From NCBI GenBank assembly GCA_009602735.1, contig WELA01003517.1:245124-309123 (forward strand): a DNA stretch of 64,000 nucleotides. The letters run 5' to 3'. The position numbers and the translations under genes are program-made. The DNA comes from Mesotaenium endlicherianum (taxonomy: Eukaryota > Streptophyta > Zygnematophyceae > Zygnematales > Mesotaeniaceae). The notes under the pieces are model-generated. The model was not told the origin of the DNA, searched no databases, and saw only the letters and a list, made by a program, of their open reading frames with translations. Below, piece after piece: positions 12,224 to 22,082 of the stretch (within the stretch, counting starts at the first letter, position 1; each line of letters starts with the position of its first letter).

Positions 12224-15200
12224 ATGGGTCCTGCTGAACTGGATTCACTATGCATGCCTGACAACCAGATAAAGGAGACCATCAGCAATATAGACGTCCA
12301 GAGAGTGCACACTCTGGATGCTCTTGTTCCACCTGATGTCCAACATTTCTTTGCTACGTCAGGAGAACAATGCGAAAGTCAGGAAAAGACAGTCCCCCCT
12401 ATCCTACTGCATTGCATGATTGCAGGTAGGAAGGTGAGGGCATTTGTTGACGGAGGGGCGTCACATACTTTTATCCACAAGGACTTAGTTAAGCGGCTAA
12501 GGCTGCCTACTGTCACCCAAGGGAATAGAAAAATATTCCTTGGAGATGCCTCAAGTATCCCGGGAGGAGTTATAACCAAGCCTATTGAGGTCCAGTTAGG
12601 TTCTGGCATTGCAGTTCTAACTGAAACGCTTACATTTGAGGTACTCAACACTGGCTTTTATGATCTCGTGCTAGGCAGGTCCTGGCTTAATAGACATCAA
12701 GCTGAAGTGTGTTGGAGCAGAGGTACAGTTAAAGTGAGAGGAGCCAGTGATGGGCAGACTGACTTGGCACCCACCAGTGCTCTTCCTCTTGTCCTGTGTG
12801 GATGGCAAATGAAGGAAAAGAAGAGGCTTCCAGAAGGATGCAAGTTGCTGAATGCAATGGAGTTCGTCAAAAGCTGGAACCAGAAGGAAGACAGAATGTT
12901 CTGTCTGCTGCTAAGAGAGGTACCTCCTCAACCTGAAGAAGTGGTTGAGAAAAAGGTACACCCTCCGGAACACCCTACTGCTGCAAACATTGTTGCTCAG
13001 TACACGGATGTGTTTAATATGCCTCCAGGACTACCCCCTAAGCGGGAAGTAGATCATAGGATTGATTTATTACCTGGTAGCCAGCCACCCTGGCAACGCA
13101 CGTATGGCTTGTCTTATTTGGAGAGTGAGGAGTTGAAAACACAGATTGCAGAGCTGGAGGAAAATGGTTACATTTCTCCCAGTAAATCACCGTACGGCGC
13201 ACCTATCCTATTTGTTAAGAAAAAGGATGGCAGTATGCGGATGTGTGTGGATTACAGAGCCCTGAACAGAATTACAGTAAAGAACAAGTATGCTTTACCC
13301 AGAATCGAGGACTTGCTTGATACCCTGTCTGGCGCTAAGGTGTTCAGTAAGATAGATCTCAAGAGTGGTTATCATCAAATCAGAATTGCTGAGGGGGATG
13401 AACACAAGACTGCTTTCCGCACACGTTATGGACACTATGAGTTCAACGTGATGCCATTTGGACTGACTAATGCTCCTGCTACCTTTATGGGTGCTATGAA
13501 TGACATTTTCAGACCTTATTTGGATAAGTTTGTGCAAGTTTTCCTGGATGATATTTTAATTTTCTCTAAAGATGAAGCTCAGCACACTGAACACTTAAAG
13601 AAAGTGCTGGACACTCTGCGGAAAAATCACTTGTATGCTAAAATGAGCAAGTGTGATTTCTTTAAGGAAAGTATTGAATTCTTAGGCCACGTTGTCAGTA
13701 AAGAGGGCATCAGTGTGGATCCTAAGAAAGTCCAGACCATAAGGGACTGGCCAGTACCACAGTCTGTCTCTGAAGTTAGATCCTTCCTCGGGTTGGCTAA
13801 CTACTATAGGAGATTTATTGAGAATTATTCCACAAAGGCCAGTAAACTGACTGACCTTACTAAGAAAGACATCGGGTATGTGTGGGGGGAAGAGCAGCAG
13901 GCTGCCTTCCAGACCCTTAAAGATGCCCTTTGTTCTGCCCCAGTGCTAGCCGTGTATGACCCCAGCAAACCGGTGCAGGTGGTTACTGATGCCTCTGATT
14001 TTGCCATGGGTGCTATTTTGTTGCAGCCTGCTGACAAAACCACAAAGGATGGTAAGGTACGGCAGGAGTGGCATCCTGTGTTGTATGAGTCTATGAAATT
14101 TAATCCAGCGGAGATTAATTACTCAGTGCATGATAAAGAGCTGCTAGCTATCATTCATGTACTCAAACAGTGGAGAGCATACTTACATGGTAAAGCTTTT
14201 AAGGTGATTACAGATCATCTAGCTCTGACCCACTTTCAGAAGAAGTCCAAGCTGTCGAGGAGGGAGAACCGCTGGAGCCAGATGCTGGAGCAGTTCCAAG
14301 TCCAGATCGACTACAAACCAGGGAAGTTGAATCCTGCTGATGCACTCTCTAGAAGACCTGACTTGCAAGAAAGGAACTTTAGTCAGCATGCTGTAGATAA
14401 AGTCCTGTGTGCACTCACTTCACTAAAGGTGAAAAAGTCCTTCCTTGAACAACTTAGGAAAGCCTACCTTTCTGACCCAACATTTGAGCCCAGCCCCACT
14501 ACTGGTATGTGTCGTGCTACCGCACTCGGGTATAAGCTCAAGGGAGGGGTCTGGGTGACTGAAACCACTTCAGGCAGGCTGAAGCTGGTCATTCCTAATA
14601 ATTTGGAAATAAGGTCTCTCTTACTGAGTCAAGCTCATGACAGTCTCCTGGGTGGACATTTGGGGCAGGCCAAAACTGTTGGCAAACTGGCAAAACATTA
14701 TCATTGGGAGGGGTTACCCCGGGAGGTCTTGAAATATGTCAAGTCCTGTGACCAGTGTCAGAGAAATAAGTCTCGGCACACACCACCCGGAGGTCTCTTG
14801 CAACCGCTGCCCATCCCAGCTGGACGCTGGGAAACTATATCCATGGACTGGGTGGTCTCACTACCAAGAACTGCCAACGGGCATGATTCAATACTGGTAG
14901 TCGTGGATAAACTGACAAAAATGGTCATTTTTATCCCCACAACTGTCAAAGTGACTGCACTCGAAACAGCGAGACAGTTTTACAACCATGTAGTATGCCA
15001 ACATGGGCTCCCTTCTAATATCATCTCAGACAGAGACTCAAAATTCACCTCTAAGTTCTGGAGAGCTTTAATGGGGTTAATGGGAGTCAAACAGCTGCTC
15101 AGCACAGCAAACCACCCTCAGACTGATGGGCAGACTGAAAGAACTAACCGAGTTCTGCAGGAGGTGCTGAGAGCATATATTAACCAAAAACAAGATAATT

Positions 15201-15940
15201 GGGATGACCTGTTGCCTCAAATTCAGTTTGCGGTCAACAGTGCGGTGCACGCGTCAACGGGCAAGACTCCTTTTGAACTCAGCCTGGGTAGAGTCCCTAA
15301 GTCTCCTCTAGATGTGCTAGGGGAATCTTTAACTCACCCTGAAGGGATTGACAACCCGGTCTCCCTCCAGTTAACTCAGGAGTTTGCTGACACCCTGTCA
15401 GAAGTCCAACAAAACCTGCACAAAGCCCAAGAAAACCAACAAAAATACGCTAATCAACACCGTCGGGAGCTGACATTTTCTAAGGGCGATTTAGTCAAAC
15501 TGCATTCTCAGCACCTGTACCTCCCTGGTGTGGTCAAGAAAAAGCTTGGCCCTGTCTGGGTCGGTCCATATTCGGTGGTCCGTCGTGTCGGTCAGAATGC
15601 TTACAAACTGAACATGTCAGCTGACTACAAGGGTCACCCGGTCTTTAATGTCTCCTTCCTGGAACCATACATCAAAGGTGATACACTGTTCACAGGTCGG
15701 TTACCTGTCCAACCGGGACCGGTCCCCGCTGTCCGGGACGGCGATCCTGAGGAATATGAGGTCGATGAGATTTTAGACGCTCGCTCGGTCCGTCGATCGT
15801 CTAAATATGTCATGAAGTACCTCATCCGATGGAAGGGTTACGATGCCTCTGGGGACACTTGGGAATTTAAAGATCAGCTGACCAATGCCAAAGGGGCGTT
15901 GAAACGGTTCCACCTTCGGGCGGCTGGGGCACCTCCCTAA
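12224..15940 (+). CDS. Element 1 pol: protease, RT, RNase H, integrase, chromodomain
   Basis: A 1238-codon open frame from its first ATG, also open upstream into the gag overlap. Order of domains: aspartic protease ([20 protein letters not shown], then [11 protein letters not shown]); reverse transcriptase ([38 protein letters not shown]); RNase H ([33 protein letters not shown]); integrase zinc-binding region (H-H-C-C, ending [10 protein letters not shown]); integrase core with D...D...E ([36 protein letters not shown]); and a C-terminal chromodomain ([29 protein letters not shown]). RT-RNase H-integrase order plus the chromodomain places it in the Ty3/gypsy chromoviruses, which use the chromodomain to steer integration towards particular chromatin (established for the group). 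Confidence 0.95.
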   Translation: MGPAELDSLCMPDNQIKETISNIDVQRVHTLDALVPPDVQHFFATSGEQCESQEKTVPPILLHCMIAGRKVRAFVDGGASHTFIHKDLVKRLRLPTVTQGNRKIFLGDASSIPGGVITKPIEVQLGSGIAVLTETLTFEVLNTGFYDLVLGRSWLNRHQAEVCWSRGTVKVRGASDGQTDLAPTSALPLVLCGWQMKEKKRLPEGCKLLNAMEFVKSWNQKEDRMFCLLLREVPPQPEEVVEKKVHPPEHPTAANIVAQYTDVFNMPPGLPPKREVDHRIDLLPGSQPPWQRTYGLSYLESEELKTQIAELEENGYISPSKSPYGAPILFVKKKDGSMRMCVDYRALNRITVKNKYALPRIEDLLDTLSGAKVFSKIDLKSGYHQIRIAEGDEHKTAFRTRYGHYEFNVMPFGLTNAPATFMGAMNDIFRPYLDKFVQVFLDDILIFSKDEAQHTEHLKKVLDTLRKNHLYAKMSKCDFFKESIEFLGHVVSKEGISVDPKKVQTIRDWPVPQSVSEVRSFLGLANYYRRFIENYSTKASKLTDLTKKDIGYVWGEEQQAAFQTLKDALCSAPVLAVYDPSKPVQVVTDASDFAMGAILLQPADKTTKDGKVRQEWHPVLYESMKFNPAEINYSVHDKELLAIIHVLKQWRAYLHGKAFKVITDHLALTHFQKKSKLSRRENRWSQMLEQFQVQIDYKPGKLNPADALSRRPDLQERNFSQHAVDKVLCALTSLKVKKSFLEQLRKAYLSDPTFEPSPTTGMCRATALGYKLKGGVWVTETTSGRLKLVIPNNLEIRSLLLSQAHDSLLGGHLGQAKTVGKLAKHYHWEGLPREVLKYVKSCDQCQRNKSRHTPPGGLLQPLPIPAGRWETISMDWVVSLPRTANGHDSILVVVDKLTKMVIFIPTTVKVTALETARQFYNHVVCQHGLPSNIISDRDSKFTSKFWRALMGLMGVKQLLSTANHPQTDGQTERTNRVLQEVLRAYINQKQDNWDDLLPQIQFAVNSAVHASTGKTPFELSLGRVPKSPLDVLGESLTHPEGIDNPVSLQLTQEFADTLSEVQQNLHKAQENQQKYANQHRRELTFSKGDLVKLHSQHLYLPGVVKKKLGPVWVGPYSVVRRVGQNAYKLNMSADYKGHPVFNVSFLEPYIKGDTLFTGRLPVQPGPVPAVRDGDPEEYEVDEILDARSVRRSSKYVMKYLIRWKGYDASGDTWEFKDQLTNAKGALKRFHLRAAGAPP

Positions 15941-16264
15941 CAGTCATTTCAGTTGACACGGGAAGGTGACAGGAGGTCCTGTCTCCATATAAGTTGGAGG
16001 GGGATGTGACAGTTAGTGACAGTTGTGACAGGCAGCCCACCTTTAAAATTAAGTTGGAGGGAGTGGTATTCTCTGATCACCATATTACACACTCAACCTG
16101 CGCTCACACTCACTTGCTCTCTAACTCAATTTTCCCTTATATTCACTCACACCAGGTATTCCACACTAGGAACTCTCCCGATCGCGTTCCTCTTCATCAA
16201 GGGCACTCAGTAGCGGCAAAATATCATGACTTCACTAACTGCATTGTGTTTATGATTGAGCAGG
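15941..16264 (+). other. pol-ORF3 spacer with repeated polypurine-tract-like motifs
   Basis: The spacer holds two copies of AAGTTGGAGGG (15991 and 16051), the same sequence as the true polypurine tract beside the 3' LTR (18004-18016). It also has repeated GTGACAG motifs. It ends in a pyrimidine-containing stretch and CAG immediately before GATG of ORF3, which resembles a splice acceptor. The arrangement is kept in elements 3 and 4. Confidence 0.6.
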
Positions 16265-17931
16265 ATGACTCAAAAGTCGGAACTCAAGAGGAAGAGAAGG
16301 GCGGAAGAGGCACATGCAGAATACTTGCAATTCCGTGGAGACATCGAATCATCTTCCATCTCCGCTCGGGAATCACAACGACTCCAACAACAGCGGGAGG
16401 CACAGAAGAAGAAGGAGGAGGAGGAACAGGCCAGACTGAGGCAGGAAGAAATGGACAGAAAAGCTGCAGAGGAGGCCAAGAAAGCAGAGGAGGAGAGGCA
16501 AGCTGAGGAGAAGCGGAAGCAGCAGGCTGAAGAAGAAGAACAGAGGAGAATCAGCAGCTACCGCTACACGGTGCTGGGCAAGGGCTTTGATCTACTGGAG
16601 GAGGCCTTCAAGTATGCCCAGAGAAGTCGCAGTGAGTCGCAGAAGGAAATCCTCCAGAAGGAAGGGGAGACATCCGAAAACTTTGACAAGTATATAGAGG
16701 TCGGCACAGGGCTCCTCCTCTACCACGATTACGCCAGGATGGTAGGATATACCATCGGAGAGGCCAAGGCAATGGCCCAGGTGAACGAAGCAGGAGCTGT
16801 CTCGATTCCTGGTATCTGGGGGGCAGATAGGGTCATCAGGATGATCCCCATGGACGCGGACAGCTTCAAGGACTCAACACCCCACAACAGGTTCAAGGCC
16901 ATGTACAATGAGGTGGAGAGGAGGAGCTGGGAATTCTTGGCCAGAGAAACCAGTCAGCTGGACTTTGCAGGGCACTGGTACCCTTGTACTCTCAAAAAGA
17001 CAGACGCTGCCTTCTTCCAAAAGCCCACTGATTGGCGGTGGATGACCATCAACATGAGGGACCAGCAGAATGACAGGGCGACGGATGAGGATTTCCTGAC
17101 AGACCTAAAGGGGAACATAGTATTGCCCCCTCACATTGCGGCTTGGGACCCAAGATTGGATGGAGTCAGAGACTGCATGAGCCAAGAGATGCAGGGGGAC
17201 AGAAGCAGGGCCCGAGAGTCATTCTCCAAAGGGAAGCACGCTTATGCCAAATGGGCAAGTAAGCAGGGGGAAAAGGACCTCTATGCGGTCCGGACTCAGC
17301 AGCCCCCACCAGCACCCAAAAGGGGAAGGTCAGTAGGATATTCTTTTTCTCGGGAAGAGCTGGAGCAGCGGACAGAGGAGACCCCAGAAGTCTCAGAGGA
17401 ACTCGGGGACAACGAGGAGGCGGAGTCGGAGGAAGACGAGGAGGAAGGCGAGGAGGAGGACACTAGCCCCGCCGTGATCCTGACACCTGCCTCATCCCCT
17501 GTAAGGGAGAAGCGGGGTGGGCCCCGCCGCAACCCGCTCAAGAGGAGGATATCACTTGGCTGGGGACTGCCAGAGGACAGAGCCCATCTCCAGGCAAGGA
17601 GACCCAGTCGGACAGGGCAGAGAGGAGGGCTGCTCGGGAAATAGCCAGAGGCCTGCCAGCATCTCCCTCGCAGAGAGGGCATGTACCCTTGGCTCATGTC
17701 ATGCAACATCCTTCTGGGATGCCGGTATACGTACCTGTCAGTTTGAGGGCTGCCCAGGAGAAGGCTGCCTCCCTTCAGTTTCAGACTGTGCAGGAGGAAA
17801 CAGCCCAGTTACTACGTTCTCCGCCGGGTCCTTACACGGAACCCCCTTCTCTGACAGGCTTCAAAAGACCCCAAGACAGGAGGAGGTCTGGCTCCCCTGA
17901 GCATAGGGCCTCAGGGATATCTCCCTCCTAA
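16265..17931 (+). CDS. Element 1 ORF3, unrecognised third protein of family A
   Basis: I do not recognise this protein. From ATG at 16265, residues about 1-100 are highly charged and coiled-coil-like (blocks such as KAAEEAKKAEEERQAEEKRK). A conserved core follows: SYRYTVLGKGFDLLEEAF, LLYHDYARMVGYT, RMIPMDADSFKD, YNEVERRSWEFLARE, HWYPCTL, TDWRWMTI, LPPHIAAWDPRL and FSKGKHAYAKWA. Then comes a long acidic stretch (ESEEDEEEGEEED) and a Pro/Arg-rich tail with GHVPLAHVMQH and GMPVYVP. No signal peptide or membrane segment is visible, so it does not look like an envelope protein despite its position. Similar ORFs occupy the same place in elements 2, 3 and 4. The copy appears to have about one break. 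A DNA- or chromatin-related or structural role is only a guess. Confidence 0.8.
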
Positions 17932-17981
17932 GGGCAGCAGGCTGGGGATAAGAGGGACAGCACGCTGTTACTAGTGATAGT

Positions 17982-18016
17982 GTTGTCGAGGCGACAACAT
18001 GATAAGTTGGAGGGAT
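17982..18016 (+). promoter_or_regulatory. Conserved hairpin and polypurine tract next to the 3' LTR
   Basis: GTTGTCGAGGCGACAAC (17982-17998) has a perfect 7-bp stem and a 3-base loop. Five bases on, AAGTTGGAGGGAT leads straight into the 3' LTR at 18017 and would prime plus-strand DNA synthesis. The hairpin recurs beside the 3' LTRs of elements 3 (34191-34207, with two changed bases) and 4 (46368-46384), and in reverse at 9040-9056. Confidence 0.7.
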
Positions 18017-18737
18017 TGTAATGAATCAGTATATTGGTCGATATGATATTCATTTAAATAATATAGTTATATAAGTTCAGCCTGCTGGACTCTAGTTAAT
18101 AATCAGTCTGCTGGACTTTATACTTAATATCAATTTAATGACTTGGCCGCAAGTAGCAGGCTGAGGCCACCTTAAGTCAGCTTGCTGACACATTCTTTGA
18201 CAGCCAGCTGACTTCCGTACTCGGTAGCAGCGAACTGCCTCAATATGCATCTAAGTGTGGTATGCTAGATGAATGGCCACATGACATCCCTATGATGGAT
18301 GGCTATTCGGGATGATGGGAGATGGCAGTGGATTTGGTTAACTGAGGTCCTACCAACGTGGTTAACTCCCGGGTAGGCGGTGCCATCGCACTGACCGTTG
18401 AACAGTAAACTCATTCCATGTACATACGCTAGGCATTGCTCTCGAGTTCGGCATTCGGAAACGAGGCCAACTCTCTTGTACAGCTTACTGAGAGAGATCT
18501 GAATCCAAGGCGAGAAGCCATTGATACGCACTGTCTTCTAACCTTGCTTATGTATGAGTTTACTGATTTGCATTATTGATGCTAGTTTACTCTCATTTGA
18601 CTGACGAGTATTATTCACTGCTGGTGCGTTGTCCTTTTGCCGTTAAACAGTTAACAGAAAGTACCATAAAGATTACTCGCTGATATAAAGATCTTTATTA
18701 ATTGTTAATCGCCTATTTGGTAAGTCGATTCATTTTA
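18017..18737 (+). repeat. 3' LTR of element 1 (family A)
   Basis: 721 bp, TGTAATGAATC to GATTCATTTTA, about 97% identical to the 5' LTR by eye. It is followed by six Ns (18738-18743) and then by the resumed pol of element 2. Confidence 0.93.
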
Positions 18738-18743
18738 NNNNNN

Positions 18744-20938
18744 TAACTGGCCAGTACCACAGTCTGTCTCTGAAGTTAGATCCTTCCTCGGGTTGGCTAA
18801 CTACTATGGGAGATTTATTGAGAACTATTCTACAAAGGCCAGTAAAGTGATTGACCTTACTAAGAAAGACATAGGGTATGTGTGGGGGGAAGAGCAGCAG
18901 GCTGCCTTCCAGACCCTTAAAGATGCTCTTTGTTCTGCCCCAGTGCTAGCCGTGTATGACCCCAGCAAACCGGTGCAGGTGGTTACTGATGCCTCTGACT
19001 TTGCCATGGGTGCTATTTTGTTGCAGCCTGCTGACAAAACCACAAAGGATGGTAAGGTACGGCAGGAGTGGCATCCTGTGTTGTACGAGTCTATGAAATT
19101 TAATCCAGCGGAGATTAATTACTCAGTGCATGATAAAGAGCTGCTAGCTATCATTCATGTGCTCAAACAGCGAAGAGCATACTTACATGGTAAGGCCTTT
19201 AAGGTGATTACAGATCATCTAGCTCTGACTCACTTTCAAAAGAAGTCCAAGCTATCGAGGAGGGAGAATCGCTGGAGCCAGATGCTGGAGCAGTTCCAAG
19301 TCCAAATCGACTACAAACCAGGGAAGTTGAATCCTGCTGATGCACTCTCTAGAAGACCTGACTTGCAAGAAAGGAACTTTAGTCAGCATGCTGTATATAA
19401 AGTCTTGTGGGCACTCTCTTCACTAAAGGTGAAAAAGTCCTTCCTTGAACAACTTAGGAAAGCCTACCTTTCTGACCCAACATTTGAGCCCAGCCCCACT
19501 ACTGGTGTGTGTCGTGCTACTACACTCCGGTATAAACTTAAGGGAGGGGTCTGGGTGACTGAAACCACTTCAGGCAGGCTGAAGCTGGTCATTCCTAATA
19601 ACGTGGTAATAAGGTCCCTTTTATTGAGTCAAGCACATGACAATCTACTGGGTGGGCTTTTGAGGCAGGCCAAAACTGTTGGCAAACTGGTAAAACATTA
19701 TCATTGGGAGGGATTACCTCGGGAGGTCTTGAAATACGTTAAGTCTCGTGACCAATGTCAAAAGAATAAGTCTAGCCACACATCACCCGGGGGCCACTTA
19801 CAATCGCTGCCCATCCCAGCTGGCCGCTGGGAAACAATATCAATGGACTGGGTGGTCACACTGCCACGAACTGCCAATGGGCATGATTCGATTCTTGTAG
19901 TCGTGGATAAACCGACAAAAATGGTCATTTTTATCCCCACAACTGTCAAAGTAACTGCACTCGAAACAGCGAGACAGTTCTACAAGCATGTAGTATGCCA
20001 CCATGGGCTACCCTCTATTATAATCTCAGACAGAGACTCAAAATTTACCTCTAAGTTCTGGAGGGCTTAATGGGGTTAATGGGAGTCAAACAGCTGCTCA
20101 GCATAGCAAACCATCCTCAGATTGATGGGCAGACTGAAAGAACTAATTGAGTTCTTCAAGAGGTACTGAGAGCCTATATTAACCAAAAACAAGATAATTG
20201 GGATGACCTGTTACCCCAAATCCAATTTGCGGTCGACATGTGCAGTGCACGCGTCAACGGGCAAGACTCCTTTTGAACTAAGCCTGGGTAGAGTCCCTAA
20301 GTCTCCTTTAGATATCCTAGGGGAGTCTTTAACTCACCCTGAAGGGATTGACAATCCGGTCTCCCTCCAGTTAACTCAGGAGTTTGCTGACACCCTGTCA
20401 GAATTCCAGCAGAACTTGCACAAAGCCCAAGAAAACCAATAAAAGTACGCTAATCAGCACCGTCGAGAACTGACCTTTTCTAAGGGCAATTTGGTCAAAC
20501 TGCATTCTCAGCACCTGTACCTCCCTGGTGTGTTCAAGAAAAAGCTTGGTCCTGTCTGGGTCGGTTCATATTCAGTGATGGGCCGTGTCGGTCAGAACGC
20601 TTACGAACTAAACATGTCAGCAGAATACAAGGGTCACCCGGTCTTTAATGTTTCCTTCCTTGAACCCTACATCAAAGGGGACACAGTGTTCACAGGTCGG
20701 TTACCTGTCCAACCGAGACCGGTCCCCGCTGTCCGGGATGGTGACCCTGAGGAATATGAGGTTGAGGAGATTTTAGACGCGCGCTCGGGCCGTCGACCGT
20801 CTAAATATGTCATGAAGTACCTCATTCGATGGAAGGGTTACGATGCCTCTGGGGACACTTGGGAATTTAAGGACCATTTGACCAATGCCAAAGGGGCGTT
20901 GAAACGGTTCCACCTTCGGGCGGCTGGAGCCCCTCCAT
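18744..20938 (+). pseudogene. Family A pol fragment (element 2), end of RT to chromodomain
   Basis: Continues the pol of the copy that received element 1. It encodes the RT thumb/connection ([20 protein letters not shown]), RNase H ([16 protein letters not shown]), integrase ([11 protein letters not shown]) and the chromodomain ([17 protein letters not shown]). Protein identity to element 1 is high, over 90% by eye. The piece is broken in a few places. Downstream the sequence parts from element 1 at about 21003. Confidence 0.92.
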
Positions 20939-21335
20939 AACTGTCATTTCAGTTGACACGGGAAGGTGACAGGCGGTCCTGTCTCCATTTAAGTTGGAGG
21001 GGAAAATATATGACAGTTAGTGTGCGAGAGCGAGAAAGGGACAGTCATGTGAACCCTAAGTGTCAGCATAGTGACAGATGGGACAGCCTGGCCCACATAA
21101 AGCACCTTGGGCAGAAGGAAAAAGGGCCTCGCACAGCAATACATCACTTAGCGCACCTTAAAATACATTCATACGTTTATGTCTACGGACCGCAACTACG
21201 TCAACTCTTAGCAATCACCCGGTAAGGTAAACAGAGGCGAATCCACCATACTAATACGAACATACTTCGTGCCTGCAATTCCTATGACAAAGGTCGATAT
21301 CCTACTAACTTGTACCCTGGTTACATGTGCAGGAT
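20939..21335 (+). other. Element 2 pol-ORF3 spacer, variant type
   Basis: The first ~65 bases match element 1, ending with the polypurine-tract-like AAGTTGGAGGGG at 20991-21002. After that the spacer is unrelated to that of element 1 apart from scattered GTGACAG-like words. It ends in CTAAC, a pyrimidine-rich stretch and TGTGCAG just before the point where a solo LTR has inserted, again resembling a splice acceptor before ORF3. Confidence 0.6.
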
Positions 21336-22079
21336 TGAAAGGGGCAGAGTGCCCTAGTGGAAGCGTAGTGACTCGCGAGGAAAGAAACTAGTTGCAATCA
21401 TACTAAAGAGTGCAGCGGCATATTGCTAAGAAAGCTTAGGAAAATTACTTGACATTTTGAGTGGCAAGAAACTGCTCACAAATGGTTTGGTATGAAAGGC
21501 CTTGTCATTACAAACCCGTAGAAATTTACAGAAGTGAAAACTGATCAGAATTGAAGAAGTTATGCCTATTTATAATTTTCTGCCTAAGTGCTCCTCTCTA
21601 GGAGGAAGCTACGGATTTTCCCAAGTGTTCGTCAAATCGTCCCTTCCAGAATATTCGTGAGTAAGCCAGATCAGTCTAATCTGACATGTCGAGCCGAATT
21701 GACGTCCACATACATGCATCGACATTACTAGAATATTCTATCTTAGACGCGCTAGGCTAAACCGAAACTTCTAGGTAAATCGACCTAATCGGCACTCCGC
21801 GTCAGCCGAACTTACGTGAAGGTTCGAGTTCATTCTAACGGGCCAGATCGCTCGACGCTGTCGGGCAATCCGACGGTCGCGCTCACCGCAAATTAAAAAC
21901 AGTCGTTAACCGACCTCATAACTAACTAAACTTCAAAAATCCATAACTCTCTCAATACTTGACCAAATTCGATGAATTTTATATCAAAATGACCACAAAA
22001 ATGCACTCTACACGACTATACAATCAAAACATACTTTCATGAAACTCAAAAGTGCACTTTATAAACCTATGACCTTACG
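21336..22079 (-). repeat. Solo LTR of family B with 5-bp target duplication AGGAT
   Basis: A complete family B LTR in reverse orientation: TGAAAGGGGC at the left and CTATGACCTTACG at the right, matching the reverse complement of the LTRs at 48574-49302 and 52061-52803. AGGAT occurs at 21331-21335 and 22080-22084. No internal sequence is attached, so it is a solo LTR left by recombination. It landed across the start codon of the ORF3 variant. Confidence 0.9.
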
Positions 22080-22082
22080 AGG

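Larger units (their letters stand above)
9922..18737 (+). mobile_element. Element 1: family A Ty3/gypsy chromovirus with a third ORF, nearly whole
   Basis: An 8.8 kb LTR retrotransposon. Parts in order: 5' LTR 9922-10642, primer binding site 10644-10655, gag 10677-12155, pol from 12131 to 15940 in the -1 frame, ORF3 16265-17931, hairpin and polypurine tract 17982-18016, 3' LTR 18017-18737. The LTRs begin TG and differ by about 22 positions in 720 by eye (about 3%), so it is the youngest element here, perhaps of the order of a million years if a grass-like rate applied. The 5-bp target duplication ACTGG lies at 9917-9921 and 18746-18750, after a six-N patch. gag and pol read open. ORF3 appears to have about one break. 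It was inserted into another copy of its own family. Confidence 0.92.

Noticed and set aside
12440-12480. Protease motif DGGA instead of DSGA as a novelty
   Set aside because: DGG(S/A) is common in plant Ty3/gypsy proteases and is the same in all copies, so it is a lineage feature.
16265-17931. ORF3 as an envelope gene
   Set aside because: The position fits, but no signal peptide, transmembrane segment or cleavage site is visible. The protein is highly charged.
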